NCBI GenBank assembly: GCA_027922465.2
Contig: BQMF02000613.1
Coordinates: forward strand, 1 to 64,000
DNA from: Turritopsis dohrnii
Lineage: Eukaryota; Cnidaria; Hydrozoa; Anthoathecata; Oceaniidae
Reading direction: 5' to 3'
Length of the DNA: 64,000 nt
In this document: positions 22,255 through 32,179 of the stretch, in pieces
Numbering within the stretch: the stretch's first letter is position 1
Layout of the letters: each line of letters starts with the position of its first letter
The notes under the pieces: model-generated
The model's database searches: none
What the model saw: the letters and a program-made list of their open reading frames with translations, nothing else
What the model was told of the DNA's origin: nothing
Program-made: the position numbers and the translations under genes

Positions 22255-22680
22255 ACTTACCATAATTCATTAATAAATAAAAAGACAAATTTTTAAAAAA
22301 TTGCATTAATTAAAATATGAAGCTTTTTGAGTTTAAGCACATCATCAGGTAAAACATATCAACATATACCAGGTGAGTAAAAAAAGTACCTTTGTTTCAC
22401 AAAACATATCTTTCGATTGAATAATTGTGAAAGCTAGTGCTTTTTATTTCTGAATAGAGGAATCCTTTACCTACATTTTGGTGTATTATTTGTCTAATTT
22501 GGTTGACTAGAAAAAAGTTATGGACAAAAAACTGGAAGTCTTCAAAAAATCACGAAAAAAGCTGAACAAAACTTCTCGAAAAAAAAATTTCTGTTCTTAT
22601 TGCAAACCATATGGGATTGAAACTCATACACGCTCATACGATGTTTTAAAACTTATTTTATTCAAAGTACTTATAAAAAC
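22255..22680. other. Spacer without a clear gene
   Basis: AT-rich. A 71-codon frame around 22520 is Lys-rich and has no recognisable domain; I do not call it a gene. Confidence 0.3.
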
Positions 22681-22681
22681 C

Positions 22682-22866
22682 TCAATAAAGAAATCAGTGG
22701 AAGACCGTGCACAGCAAGATCACAGCACAACGTAAACATGGTTCTTCAATCCTTACAACAGAATGGAAATCGATCATCAAGAAATGGTCTTGGATTATCA
22801 CAAAGCACATTCATAAGAATCACTCATGAATTGAAATTTCTCCCATATGTTCTGATTAGGAGGCGA
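22682..22866 (+). pseudogene. Fragment of a Tc1/mariner-type transposase HTH region
   Basis: About 60 codons are open from near 22682: SGRPCTARSQHNVNMV, then SRNGLGLSQSTFIRITHEL and PYVLIRRRK. The GRP linker, the second helix-turn-helix of the form LGxSxSTxxRI and a following PY are the N-terminal DNA-binding signature of IS630/Tc1/mariner transposases. The reading frame then runs into Helitron-like sequence, so only a truncated piece remains. No catalytic domain is present. Confidence 0.5.
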
Positions 22867-22982
22867 AAGTGCTGTGCAGAACGAACAAACAGGTCTGTAC
22901 GAAAGTATTATTATAAAAGTTTTATTGTTTATTATTTTAGATTAATAAAAGAACAGGTGAGTTATGTATGTATGTATGTATT

Positions 22983-23903
22983 TATCAGCGGAAGAAATAA
23001 TAAAAACACAGTTTTTCTCAATACTCAGAGTTTCATGCTCTCGCAATCGTCAGTTGAGAATAAAAATTTACAATGTGATGGTATCTTTGACGTCAAGTTG
23101 CAATGTGACGTCAATAGACTTTCAATCAATCTTTAGTGTCAAATTTATTAAGCGTATACTTGTTTAGATGGCGGCACTTAGAAATGAGCTCCGATCTAGA
23201 GTTGAGCAAATTATCTTTGTCGTACAACGCAATCTCTAACTTTTCATTGAGACATAGGTTGCACTTGTAGCTACTTGGGTTGTACGGTATACATTTACGA
23301 ATAATTTCCCATCTCAGTTGAGGTGCTTGATTTGCCTTTTTCATTTTCCATATTTCTTTAGACAGTTCAGTCTCAGTGGCATACTTTTCGTATTTAAATG
23401 ATTTTTGGTGGTTTGCATATCGTTTCTTGAATGTTGTCTCAGCTAAGCCTATGTATGATTTTTCCTGGTAGTTTGGATCATTCGATGTTAGTGTTGCCTT
23501 ATATACAATGTTTGTGGATAGACACTTTCCATTCATGGGGCAGCTCTCCTTTCTGACACAGTTACACATTCGATGGTCATTGATGTTGTTGTCATTAGCC
23601 ATAACTGTTTGGTTGTGATTGTTTATGAAAGTTTTCATGTTCTTCATGCAGCTATAGCTTATCTTCACTGTATTGCGGTTAAATAATTTGTGGAACTTGG
23701 AATGTCGAGGAAAGTGGTGATCTATAAGGGAGAGGAACTTTTTTCCGATATTGGTGGAGACGTTTAGGCTGTATGGTGGGTTAAACCAAATAACATATCG
23801 TTTTCTTGGATTGGATTGGTTGTTTGGCGTTGGTGGATGATAATTTAATTTGACGTTGAATCCAGATTTCTTTAAAGCTTCTTCGTAATCTTTCGTTGAT
23901 TCT
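22983..23903 (-). repeat. Left arm of 921-bp inverted repeat
   Basis: The reverse complement of 24809-25729. It contains the GIY-YIG part of the ORF, the 3' UTR and a hammerhead ribozyme. Confidence 0.93.
23015..23060 (-). ncRNA. Type I hammerhead ribozyme (left arm)
   Basis: The mirror copy of 25652-25697 in the 3' region of the intact Penelope-like ORF, about 70 nt beyond its stop codon. Same core and stems. In this orientation it would lie in the element transcript downstream of the coding region. Confidence 0.8.
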
Positions 23904-24754
23904 AAAAATATTTGCTGGTTGCTGGAATGTTCTGATAGTCTTTTTTCGATTGATTTTGGTAGCTGTTTTATAATGTTGGCAGGATGATTTGATTTTGCGT
24001 TGATGTATTTGATTTCACTGTCGGGTTTATGATATGGTCTGTATGTGCCATCATTGAGGTTCATAGTTATATCTAAGTAATCAACGATCTTTCTGTTGCT
24101 CTCGATAACAATTTCTAAACCTTCTCTTTTGAAAAGAGCTTGCATATGTTTCTTTATTTTCTCTGTTTTAGGGCCACTAACATTTTCAAAAACTGCTAAC
24201 CCATCGTCTCTGTACAAACCTATGTTTTCCTTGTCGTAGTGAATACTAAGCCTATTGAGCATATATAAACCAACTAGCTCGCACACCTCTGCTCCATCGT
24301 ATGCACCCATGGTGACATCAAATATTTCGTTTCCCTTTTTCATCCAAACGTTTCCATCGTTGAACAAAAGAGACTTTCGTGAGTGATAAATAGCGCGTAT
24401 ATCGTCATCGCTTACGTGTACATGTTGCTTGGCAAAGTTTAAAGCATTTGTCAATAACCTTTTTGTGATTGATGGATAAAAATCCTTGACATCAAACATT
24501 ATAAATACCATTTTACTTTTATTTTCCAAGCTGCAAAACCAATCTATAACTTGCTTTGTGTTTCGCCACTGGTTTACTTTTAACTTTTCTCGTAGCTTCG
24601 CGTTAATGTTATCCAAACAAACCTTGCTAATTCTCCCTATTTCGTTTTTTGCTGGGTTGATAAGTCTGACTTTTGGGTTGTTTTGAAAATTCGGCTTATG
24701 GTCTTTAAGTGTTATGAAACAATTGTCCTTACCATTTGTAAACATTCGGGGCAA
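23126..24754 (-). CDS. Penelope-like reverse transcriptase with GIY-YIG endonuclease (N-terminally truncated)
   Basis: Copies element RNA at a nicked target. The frame is open from the junction at 24808; first ATG-like start 24754, 542 aa. RT motifs: FDVKDFYPSI (residues 87-93), GAYDGAEVCELVG (150-162) and the catalytic YRDDG (181-185). A Cys-rich linker CNCVRKESCPMNGKC lies at 397-411. The GIY-YIG nuclease follows with VYKA (417-420), YIG (434-436), the Arg of KKRYANH, and the catalytic Glu region NEKLEIALYDKD (503-514). It ends SKCRHLNK, typical for cnidarian members. The usual N-terminal extension is missing because the inverted arm starts at 24809. No internal stop or frameshift was found. 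Confidence 0.88.
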   Translation of the reverse strand: MPRMFTNGKDNCFITLKDHKPNFQNNPKVRLINPAKNEIGRISKVCLDNINAKLREKLKVNQWRNTKQVIDWFCSLENKSKMVFIMFDVKDFYPSITKRLLTNALNFAKQHVHVSDDDIRAIYHSRKSLLFNDGNVWMKKGNEIFDVTMGAYDGAEVCELVGLYMLNRLSIHYDKENIGLYRDDGLAVFENVSGPKTEKIKKHMQALFKREGLEIVIESNRKIVDYLDITMNLNDGTYRPYHKPDSEIKYINAKSNHPANIIKQLPKSIEKRLSEHSSNQQIFLESTKDYEEALKKSGFNVKLNYHPPTPNNQSNPRKRYVIWFNPPYSLNVSTNIGKKFLSLIDHHFPRHSKFHKLFNRNTVKISYSCMKNMKTFINNHNQTVMANDNNINDHRMCNCVRKESCPMNGKCLSTNIVYKATLTSNDPNYQEKSYIGLAETTFKKRYANHQKSFKYEKYATETELSKEIWKMKKANQAPQLRWEIIRKCIPYNPSSYKCNLCLNEKLEIALYDKDNLLNSRSELISKCRHLNKYTLNKFDTKD

Positions 24755-24808
24755 TATATTTCTACCATTAGCAATTTCTTTTCCTTGTTTATTGATGTTG
24801 TTGTCGAC

Positions 24809-25586
24809 AGAATCAACGAAAGATTACGAAGAAGCTTTAAAGAAATCTGGATTCAACGTCAAATTAAATTATCATCCACCAACGCCAAACAACCAATCCA
24901 ATCCAAGAAAACGATATGTTATTTGGTTTAACCCACCATACAGCCTAAACGTCTCCACCAATATCGGAAAAAAGTTCCTCTCCCTTATAGATCACCACTT
25001 TCCTCGACATTCCAAGTTCCACAAATTATTTAACCGCAATACAGTGAAGATAAGCTATAGCTGCATGAAGAACATGAAAACTTTCATAAACAATCACAAC
25101 CAAACAGTTATGGCTAATGACAACAACATCAATGACCATCGAATGTGTAACTGTGTCAGAAAGGAGAGCTGCCCCATGAATGGAAAGTGTCTATCCACAA
25201 ACATTGTATATAAGGCAACACTAACATCGAATGATCCAAACTACCAGGAAAAATCATACATAGGCTTAGCTGAGACAACATTCAAGAAACGATATGCAAA
25301 CCACCAAAAATCATTTAAATACGAAAAGTATGCCACTGAGACTGAACTGTCTAAAGAAATATGGAAAATGAAAAAGGCAAATCAAGCACCTCAACTGAGA
25401 TGGGAAATTATTCGTAAATGTATACCGTACAACCCAAGTAGCTACAAGTGCAACCTATGTCTCAATGAAAAGTTAGAGATTGCGTTGTACGACAAAGATA
25501 ATTTGCTCAACTCTAGATCGGAGCTCATTTCTAAGTGCCGCCATCTAAACAAGAATACGCTTAATAAATTTGACACTAAAGATTGA
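24809..25586 (+). pseudogene. Inverted 3' fragment of the Penelope-like ORF (GIY-YIG part)
   Basis: It encodes the same C-terminal ~255 residues as the minus-strand ORF, from ESTKDYEEALKK to the end; the only residue change I saw is Tyr to Asn near the C-terminus. It lacks the reverse transcriptase, so it is a fragment and not a functional gene. An ATG at 24714 lies in sequence belonging to the opposite-strand RT. Confidence 0.85.
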
Positions 25587-25651
25587 TTGAAAGTCTATTG
25601 ACGTCACATTGCAACTTGACGTCAAAGATACCATCACATTGTAAATTTTTA

Positions 25652-25697
25652 TTCTCAACTGACGATTGCGAGAGCATGAAACTCTGAGTATTGAGAA
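25652..25697 (+). ncRNA. Type I hammerhead ribozyme (right arm)
   Basis: All core parts are present in order: stem I TTCTCAA (25652-25658) pairs with TTGAGAA (25691-25697); CTGACGA (25659-25665); stem II TGC-GAGA-GCA with a GNRA loop (flanking U-U mismatch); GAAA (25678-25681); stem III ACT/AGT with a 3-nt loop; and GTA just before the predicted cleavage after 25690. Type I hammerheads with a tiny stem III are known from Penelope-like elements. The U-U pair at the base of stem II departs from the usual G-C and may weaken activity. Confidence 0.8.
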
Positions 25698-25831
25698 AAA
25701 CTGTGTTTTTATTATTTCTTCCGCTGATATCATAGCTCCACTCTAGACTTGTGTTGAGCACTCTACTTGAAGTAAAGATACTCTACTAATATGTATGTAT
25801 TTAAATGTTTGTTTACGTTTTAGTTATCAAA

Positions 25832-28405
25832 CTAGTATCCCGGGTAAAAACTTTTTACCGAACTTAACTTCGAAAACATTAGGTCAAATCCACCATACCC
25901 GTGTACGTACCCCATGACGAAAAAATAAATCATAGAATCGCAACTCAAAAAAATCCCAGGCGGCGTCGCTCGCCACCCATGTTCAGTATGCGTTGTGTCG
26001 CAGAATTTAACTCTTGCAAAAGTTTCTTTTCAGGCATTAATTTTTTAATTCATTTCTTACATTCAGAAAATTTATAACAGAAACAAATAGCAACATGGCT
26101 CAGAATATATATTCATTACACAGAAGAGAAGTAACTTTTATGTAAAAAAACGCAATGTATAACACAGAACCGTTTACCCAGACATACAAAACCAAACATT
26201 GAATAATATTACAAAAATGATACCTTCCAACTTTTTCTTTTGTTCAAAAGTTACTACTGGACTGCAAACATTAATGAATTAAAACCATGAGTTTCATTTC
26301 TTTATGCTTTTTTTATTATTGCCTAAAAGAATAATGTTTCAATTGTAATACCGAAAAAAAAATAAAAAAAAAAAAAAGGAAATTCAAGTACGTATTTATC
26401 CTAAAAACAATAACTAAAAAGAAAAATTTACACGAAAGATAAAAAGTCACAAATAAAATCATAAATTCAAAGTTATATACCTAGGCATAGTACGTAAACG
26501 ATTACCATAACACAAAATATGCATAAACGCGATAAAATATAAACTTAAGAAAAATACAGCCAACAACACTTATTTTTTGTAAGATAGTTTCATTGCACAG
26601 TCAATAAGTAAGTAAATCTTAAGTAACCCTCTCGACATTATAACCCATCATGTGCTTCATTTCTATTTTAACAGATCAAAACATTAAAAAAACATATACA
26701 AAAAACCTAATCATGCTATGACGAAATCTAAAGAAAAACAAAACAAAGTAAAAGAAACTTTGAAAATGTATTAACCTTAAAAATAATAATTAAAAACACA
26801 AACGTAATGACAGAATTAGTATAGCTGAAAAATTTTTAACATATGATATGAAAACATTCGTGGAGCCATTTTTTATTTCCAGTTCAAAGCTCCTCTCTGC
26901 TGGAAAATTCAAAACACAACAGTAAACATCCCTCTTATCCTTTATTTATCCACTAATACTAACTGTGTTTAACTAAATAGATACTATTTTAACTTTACCT
27001 TTCAATACCAATTCACATCATCATGATAGTAAACAATATTGATCATGTTCATCAAACACTTCTAAACTCTTTTACTTTCTGTATTTCATACCTGTAAACA
27101 AATTAATAACACTCGATTAACTTTCCAGCATACTTTCCTATTGTAAAGATACACTTTCTCTTTGCTTTCCACTGAAATTCCAATACCATTTTTATACAGT
27201 GAAAGTCATAAAAATGCTTTCTTCGTAACTTCATAACTGTGGAACCATTTTGAATTAAATAAAATAAGGAACAGCAACTTCGTTACCAAAACAAATCATT
27301 AACTGCTCGAGGGACATGCATCTTATGATTTGATCGTTTTAACTCTGTTTTTACTCTCTTTTAACGCTGTATTTACTAAATCCGTTTGACTCATGTACTT
27401 ACGTATATTACTTTATATCTTCTCCAAACAATTTCTCTCCGAAAAAAGAAGTAAAACCATTTTCTTCACCAATGTAAATAAACAGCATCCTTTCTGCAGC
27501 CATTTTTAAACAACTTCAACTTCATCTACACTACTCTACTGCTGCACTCCCATAACTATTTGATAACTAAAGAAATACGTAAACAGCTCGTAAAATAAAA
27601 ATAGACTTTCTTCATCTCGTTCTTCGTTTCGTTTTCCTCTGAAAAAACCTATATATAAAAAACAACATCTGTTTAAAAACTCACCTAAGCATGTGGTTAT
27701 ACCTGTTCTTTTATTAATCTAAAATAAAATCTAAAATACAATAACAATAAAAGTTTAACAAACATTTAAATACATTTAAATACTAACTTGTTCTTCTATT
27801 AATCAAAAATAACAGTTTTATAATAATACCTTTTGTTCGTTCGATCTTTCTGCAGCTAATTTTTAAAAACTTCACTGCACTTCTTCTGTATATCTAAATA
27901 TGATTTTTCATTGTATAAAAACAACTAACCCGTGTTCTTTTATTATAAGAGTAAAAGTTTAGCAATAAACACGATAATAAAACGTTTTATAATAATAACA
28001 ATACCTTCGTACATACAAACCTGTGTTTCTTCGTCAGTTCTTTCGTCGATTTGCTGCCTAAAACAATTAAATTTAAATCAAAATATTCGTATACAAAAAG
28101 AAACACGTCTTCTTCGCGAAGTTTCTTGCTCACGAAATGATCGTTGACAAATTTCGAACGATTAACATTGCATTGCTCGCACTCCTCCAAAGACGTTTTT
28201 CGGCTGATTTCCACTGCGCAAGCCAAAAATAACAAAACGGAGGAGCATATACTAATCGCGAAAAATCAAAAAAATCACTCTCGCTTTGGCGTGGTTTTAC
28301 GACGAAAAGGGAAAAAATAAGAAGGATTTGACCGTGAAAAAAAAACAAATATGTCACTCTCTAAAATAAAAGTGGTATGCACAAATGCGAATTAGTATAA
28401 TAAGA
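25832..28405 (-). mobile_element. Non-autonomous Helitron, 2.57 kb
   Basis: Minus-strand 5' end TCTTATTATACTAATTCGC at 28405 after A; 3' end at 25832 with GTTTTTACCCGGGATACTAG then T. Removing it joins GTTATCAA to TATTGCTATACAGAAG, which matches the uninterrupted sequence at 32806-32830. It is a close relative, inverted, of 32180-34534. No real ORF inside; 28130-28235 is a short shared block also seen near 32340-32460 and 35530-35660. Confidence 0.75.
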
Positions 28406-28410
28406 TATTG

Positions 28411-28927
28411 CTATACAGAAGAAATACAGAACAAAAAGATGTTCATTTACGCGGTAACGAATGGTTTGTTTTGAATCATCAATGTGTGAGTGTAAGACTC
28501 CACTTCTTCTGTATTCTCACTATGCTTTTACATTGTAAACGAAGAACTAATCACTTACTTTTATTAATCTAAAATACAGTAACAATAAAAGCTTAACAAT
28601 AAACAGTTTCATAAGCAGCATGTATACGAACCTGTGTTTCTTCGTGAAAACAACTGCAATACTGAAAATCGGTTATTAACGAATTTACTTTTTGGAAATC
28701 GTCAACCAGTCAAATTGCTGAAAAAATAATTTCTTGCGTTTTGATTGGTTTAAAAATTTAGACGTCACACTTAGATTACGTAACTTTAAAAAAAGTGTCT
28801 GTCACCTCTGCTTGGCTTTACGAGGAAAAGGGAAAAAACAAGAAGGATTTGACCGTGAGAAAAAAACCAAATATGTCACTCTCTAAAATAAAAGTGGTAT
28901 GCACAATCGCGGATTATTATAATAAGA
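28411..28927 (-). mobile_element. Small Helitron or Helitron 5' part
   Basis: A minus-strand 5' end TCTTATTATAATAATCCGC at 28927 follows A. The 3' end was not found; sequence to the left belongs to the plus-strand host copy. No gene. Confidence 0.4.
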
Positions 28928-29545
28928 TTGTGGAGTATTTATTTCGTCCTGCTTTCGTCCAATTTCTTAGAAGTAAGTAGCTTTGCAAGTTTGGTGGTGG
29001 CAAAATATGAATATTATTTACCAAATCAGCGGCATCTACCCCCATTCCTAGAGCAGTTGTAGCAAAAACAACTCGCATTCTACATTTATCGTTCTTAAGT
29101 TTTCTTATAATGTCATCTTCCATCCTTACAGTTGTTTCAGCATGAAATTCTACAAATAATCTGGCTGTTGTTGTTCTTTCATCTTCCACGTATGGATTAC
29201 CAATGACGACTCTGAACAAATTCCAGGCATTCGCACAGTATTGTAATTTTAAGTATATCATTGTTATTGGGTAGTTTTCTCATTGGTTATTTAATTCTAC
29301 TGCAATTGGTCTTCAAATGTCACCGTAGCTTTTCATCCCCTTTTACCACCATATACACATTTTGGCAAAACGGAGAGGCTTTAACTCTTTTGAAATTATC
29401 ACTGGGAAGTTCAAGAATTTCGTTAATTTTCCAAATCAGCTGGTTATTAGCAGTAGCAGTTAAACGTAGTGTTACAATATTGTTTAATTGTCCGTACTAC
29501 AACCGAATCTTTATAGGCAACACAGAATTTTTCGCTCCTAAAATA
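28928..29545 (-). pseudogene. RecQ-like DNA helicase fragment
   Basis: Read from about 29540 to 28928, the minus strand gives blocks in RecQ order: TLRLTATAN followed by SDNFKRVKASPF (end of the DEAD-like domain), then LFVEFHAETT, RVVFATTALGMGVDAADL (helicase motif V) and KAGRNKYSTILL (motif VI, normally GRAGRDG). A stop (TGA near 29327) and frame changes break it. The catalytic Walker A and DEAH motifs are absent, so only a piece of the helicase is present. It lies between two Helitrons. It could be a host-gene fragment or come from a helicase-bearing transposon. Confidence 0.65.
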
Positions 29546-29566
29546 TATAATAGATTGTATCTATAC

Positions 29567-30086
29567 ATAGTAACCTGAATGAAAATTTTTACCAAGTTTA
29601 ACTTTGAAAAGGATGTGTCAGATTCGCCTTTCCCATGATGAACCCAAAAGCCTGTGACGATAATTTCAATTTGGGAGATGGAAATAGAAAATGTACCCAT
29701 GTTGTTCAGCTCCAAAAACTGATAAAAAAAGTGTATGGGATCGTTTTGTTACAATCAACCGTTAGATATCGCTGGTCAAAGATTTTGATGACGTCATAGC
29801 CGCACCACCTAAAAACATTTAGGCCCAAAACTTATGTCAGTGATCCCCATTAGTTCTCGGGATGGATGTTTACCCAAAAACATTCATTTAATCGAGGATA
29901 TAATGCAATGATTCCCCCACGTGATCATAGAAAACCCGACGTCATACTACGTGCTACCATATAATAATGGTAAAAAACGCATGACCTAACAAATGACCAT
30001 GATTAAGAAGATTTTGACTGTAAAATTCAACAAAATTTATCACTGTCTAAAATAAAAATGTGACGCATACTCATTATCATAAATAT
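29567..30086 (-). mobile_element. Small degenerate Helitron
   Basis: It shares the order of blocks seen in 38957-39449: a GTTACTA-type 3' end with GGTAAAAATTTTCATTC, TGTATGGGATCGTTTTGTTAC, GATGACGTCATAGCCGC and AGAAGATTTTGACTGTAAAA. The 5' end near 30086 is mutated. Non-coding. Confidence 0.5.
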
Positions 30087-30103
30087 ACGGTGGCCCACAA
30101 GTG

Positions 30104-30220
30104 TCACGGCAAGAAAAAAAACCTTGCGGCATAAAACAAAACTTCACGGCAAGAAGCAAAACTTCGCGGCTTAAAAGAAAACCTCGCGGCAAAAAAGAAA
30201 ACCTCGCGGCAAAACTAAAG
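30104..30220. repeat. Minisatellite, six 20-bp units
   Basis: Tandem units of about 20 bp with consensus CTCGCGGCAAAAAAGAAAAC. Each unit holds a GCGGCA/ACGGCA core, which makes a G+C island in AT-rich DNA. The copies nearest 30200 are the most regular. Confidence 0.88.
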
Positions 30221-31553
30221 AGAAATCAGAGAAATTTGATGTATACAGACTGAGGCAGCTTCTTCTGATTTGTCTATAAAGTGGAACAGATATGCTCTAT
30301 CATGTGGATTTTGACGTTGTATTAAGAAGATAATCTGTTGAAATTTCAAATTGTGTTTTCGCTTATGTATGGTATCAAAGTGGAAGTTCTGCTATGGGTA
30401 ATGGATAACTTTGCTAACAAATGTATTTTTATATATTTCCCCATAGGGCGAAATATATGTTGAAACCGGCAGTTTCCTTCTCCTCCTCCTCCTCCTTCAT
30501 CTTCTCCGTTCACTTTTATAGCCGCGGTTCAGAATGCAATTTTCGCCTAGCCGCCAAAGTAGATAAGAATAGAGGCTAGTCTACAGTCAAGTAGTACGCC
30601 ATGTTTTTTCAGTCAGTGCGGATGGGCTGTAGAAGATTTTTGATTTTTCCACTAGATTTTAAAATGATTCAAGGGAATTCAACTTTAAATGATGGAAATA
30701 AATCATTTTAGTTCAGTATTGTCTTAAAAGGTTTCGTAAAAACTTTTGAAGAAACGTGTAAAAACAGAAAAATGTTGTTTTGTTTTTGTTGTTGAGATGA
30801 TGATTGATTGGTAATTAAATGCTTGGAACAGCAAACCATTGAAGCTGTGATTTTAGTGCAAAGGCGAAAATTCATTATCAATACAGGCAGAAGATTTATT
30901 TTCATTTTACGTCCTGATATAATGTGAACTGAAAGCACATATGGATATGATTTACACGTACAGCGCTATTTTATGTGGAGAACAACCAGTTCAACCAGTG
31001 TTAATTGTAAAAGTACATTACAAAAACAGCAAGTAAAAATGCGATGTCGTATATGCAATAAGAACGTCAGAAAACCAATTACGTATAATAACAGACAAGA
31101 TTGAGACACAAGCATATATCTCGGAAAATGTGCTTCCCTGGATATTCATTTAATCTGACAACAGAAACATAAATTTACTTATGGATTAATTCCATGATCA
31201 CCTATACTGTAAATTAAATCAAACCAGAACACGAAACGTGTACTTTCAGCTTTTTAGTGATTTGGTTATTGTAGTCTATTTTCAATACAGAAATCTGTTT
31301 TTTTTTCATTTAGGATTTACAATGGTCATTTTCATCAAATAATAAATAATGGGTGTGCACATATTTTTTTGAACAGAGATGTTTATTCTAACACTTGAAT
31401 TTAATTTTATAAATTGTCACTTTAAGCCCATCTCTTTTTGGAAAATAACTCTTCTATCAAAATTGTTTGATTGCTTTTTGATAGTTATTTGCTTTATATA
31501 TTGAAGATACTCTTCAGAGCGTAAAGCTTTAGTAAAAAGGGAATAATGAGAAG
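30221..31553. other. Long non-coding stretch with a (TCC)n tract
   Basis: A short (TCC)n microsatellite lies at about 30479-30496. A CTAGCCGCCAAAGTAG...GGCTAGTCT piece at 30548-30584 resembles the Helitron GGCGGCTAG ends, possibly two decayed termini. The rest is AT-rich with no supported gene. Confidence 0.4.
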
Positions 31554-31654
31554 TTTCATTTTGATTTATAATTTAATTCAATACTTCGTCCTGCATGATG
31601 ATGTTCTGTGGGTGTAGGACGAAATATTGAATTAAATTATAAATCAAAATGAAA
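31554..31654. repeat. 39-bp inverted repeat hairpin
   Basis: Arms 31554-31592 and 31616-31654 pair with a single mismatch; the loop is 23 nt. The stem is AT-rich with a CGTCCT base near the loop. It could be a tiny fold-back element or a precursor-like RNA hairpin. Confidence 0.85.
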
Positions 31655-32179
31655 GTTCTTGTTATTCTCCTTTTGCTTATATATCTGCCTCATAGTATTT
31701 TTAATATTTATACTGTAGTACTAAAATTAAGTATGACAATTTTCTTTTCTTCTTTTGTAAATTTGATTGTATAATTTTGAAAGACAGTTCTATCTGAGTT
31801 ACAAAAAGCAAGTGCAAGTGTCTTCCATTACATTACATTGTTTTGTTGTGATTTTATGGTATAAAAGATGTCAAGCTTCTGCAACAATAAAGATCATATG
31901 TTTATTATGCAAAATCGCCTTACACATTGGTGCGGTTGTTGATATTAAGTTGTTTAACATTTATAAAAGAAACCTTATCATTTGACCATGAACATCTTCA
32001 TTCCTTAATAAATTCAAAATAAGTTCTTTTGTAGTATTAAATTCAATTCTACCCTGTTTAGTAAGGACAACATTTTTATCTGAGAGTATGACATTGATGG
32101 TAGTTATACCATTGTAGTTATTTGATGATGTATATTTTTCTTATGGTATTTAATGATGTGTATTTTTCTTAACAATGTA
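31655..32179. other. Spacer without a gene
   Basis: AT-rich flank up to the Helitron 5' end at 32180. A 72-codon frame at 31767 has no recognisable features. Confidence 0.35.

Larger units (their letters stand above)
24809..25729 (+). repeat. Right arm of 921-bp inverted repeat
   Basis: Mirror of 22983-23903 with nearly full identity. It is the 3' end of the element in opposite orientation. Confidence 0.93.
22983..25790 (-). mobile_element. Penelope-like retroelement with inverted 921-bp arms
   Basis: Minus-strand body 24808-22983 encodes reverse transcriptase plus a GIY-YIG endonuclease. The final 921 bp of that body (22983-23903) is repeated in inverted orientation at 24809-25729; I saw a single base difference (23158 versus its partner). 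Penelope-like elements often carry such partial inverted or direct copies. TATGTATGTATTT occurs on both sides (about 22968-22982 and 25790-25803) and looks like a target duplication of about 12 bp in the host Helitron. The body is cut at the inverted junction, so the RT N-terminus is missing. Confidence 0.88.
22867..28410 (+). mobile_element. Plus-strand Helitron copy split by a Penelope-like element and another Helitron
   Basis: Pieces at 22867-22980, 25791-25831 and 28406 onward are collinear with 32640-32860: GCTGTGCAGAACGAACAAACAGG, then ATGTATTTAAATGTTTGTTT, then TTGCTATACAGAAGAAA. The gaps hold the Penelope-like composite (22983-25790) and the Helitron 25832-28405. This is a host copy interrupted twice. 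Its true 5' and 3' ends are not defined. Confidence 0.55.

Noticed and set aside
22950..22985. GTAT microsatellite as a functional element
   Set aside because: Better explained as the target duplication region of the Penelope-like insertion plus slippage.
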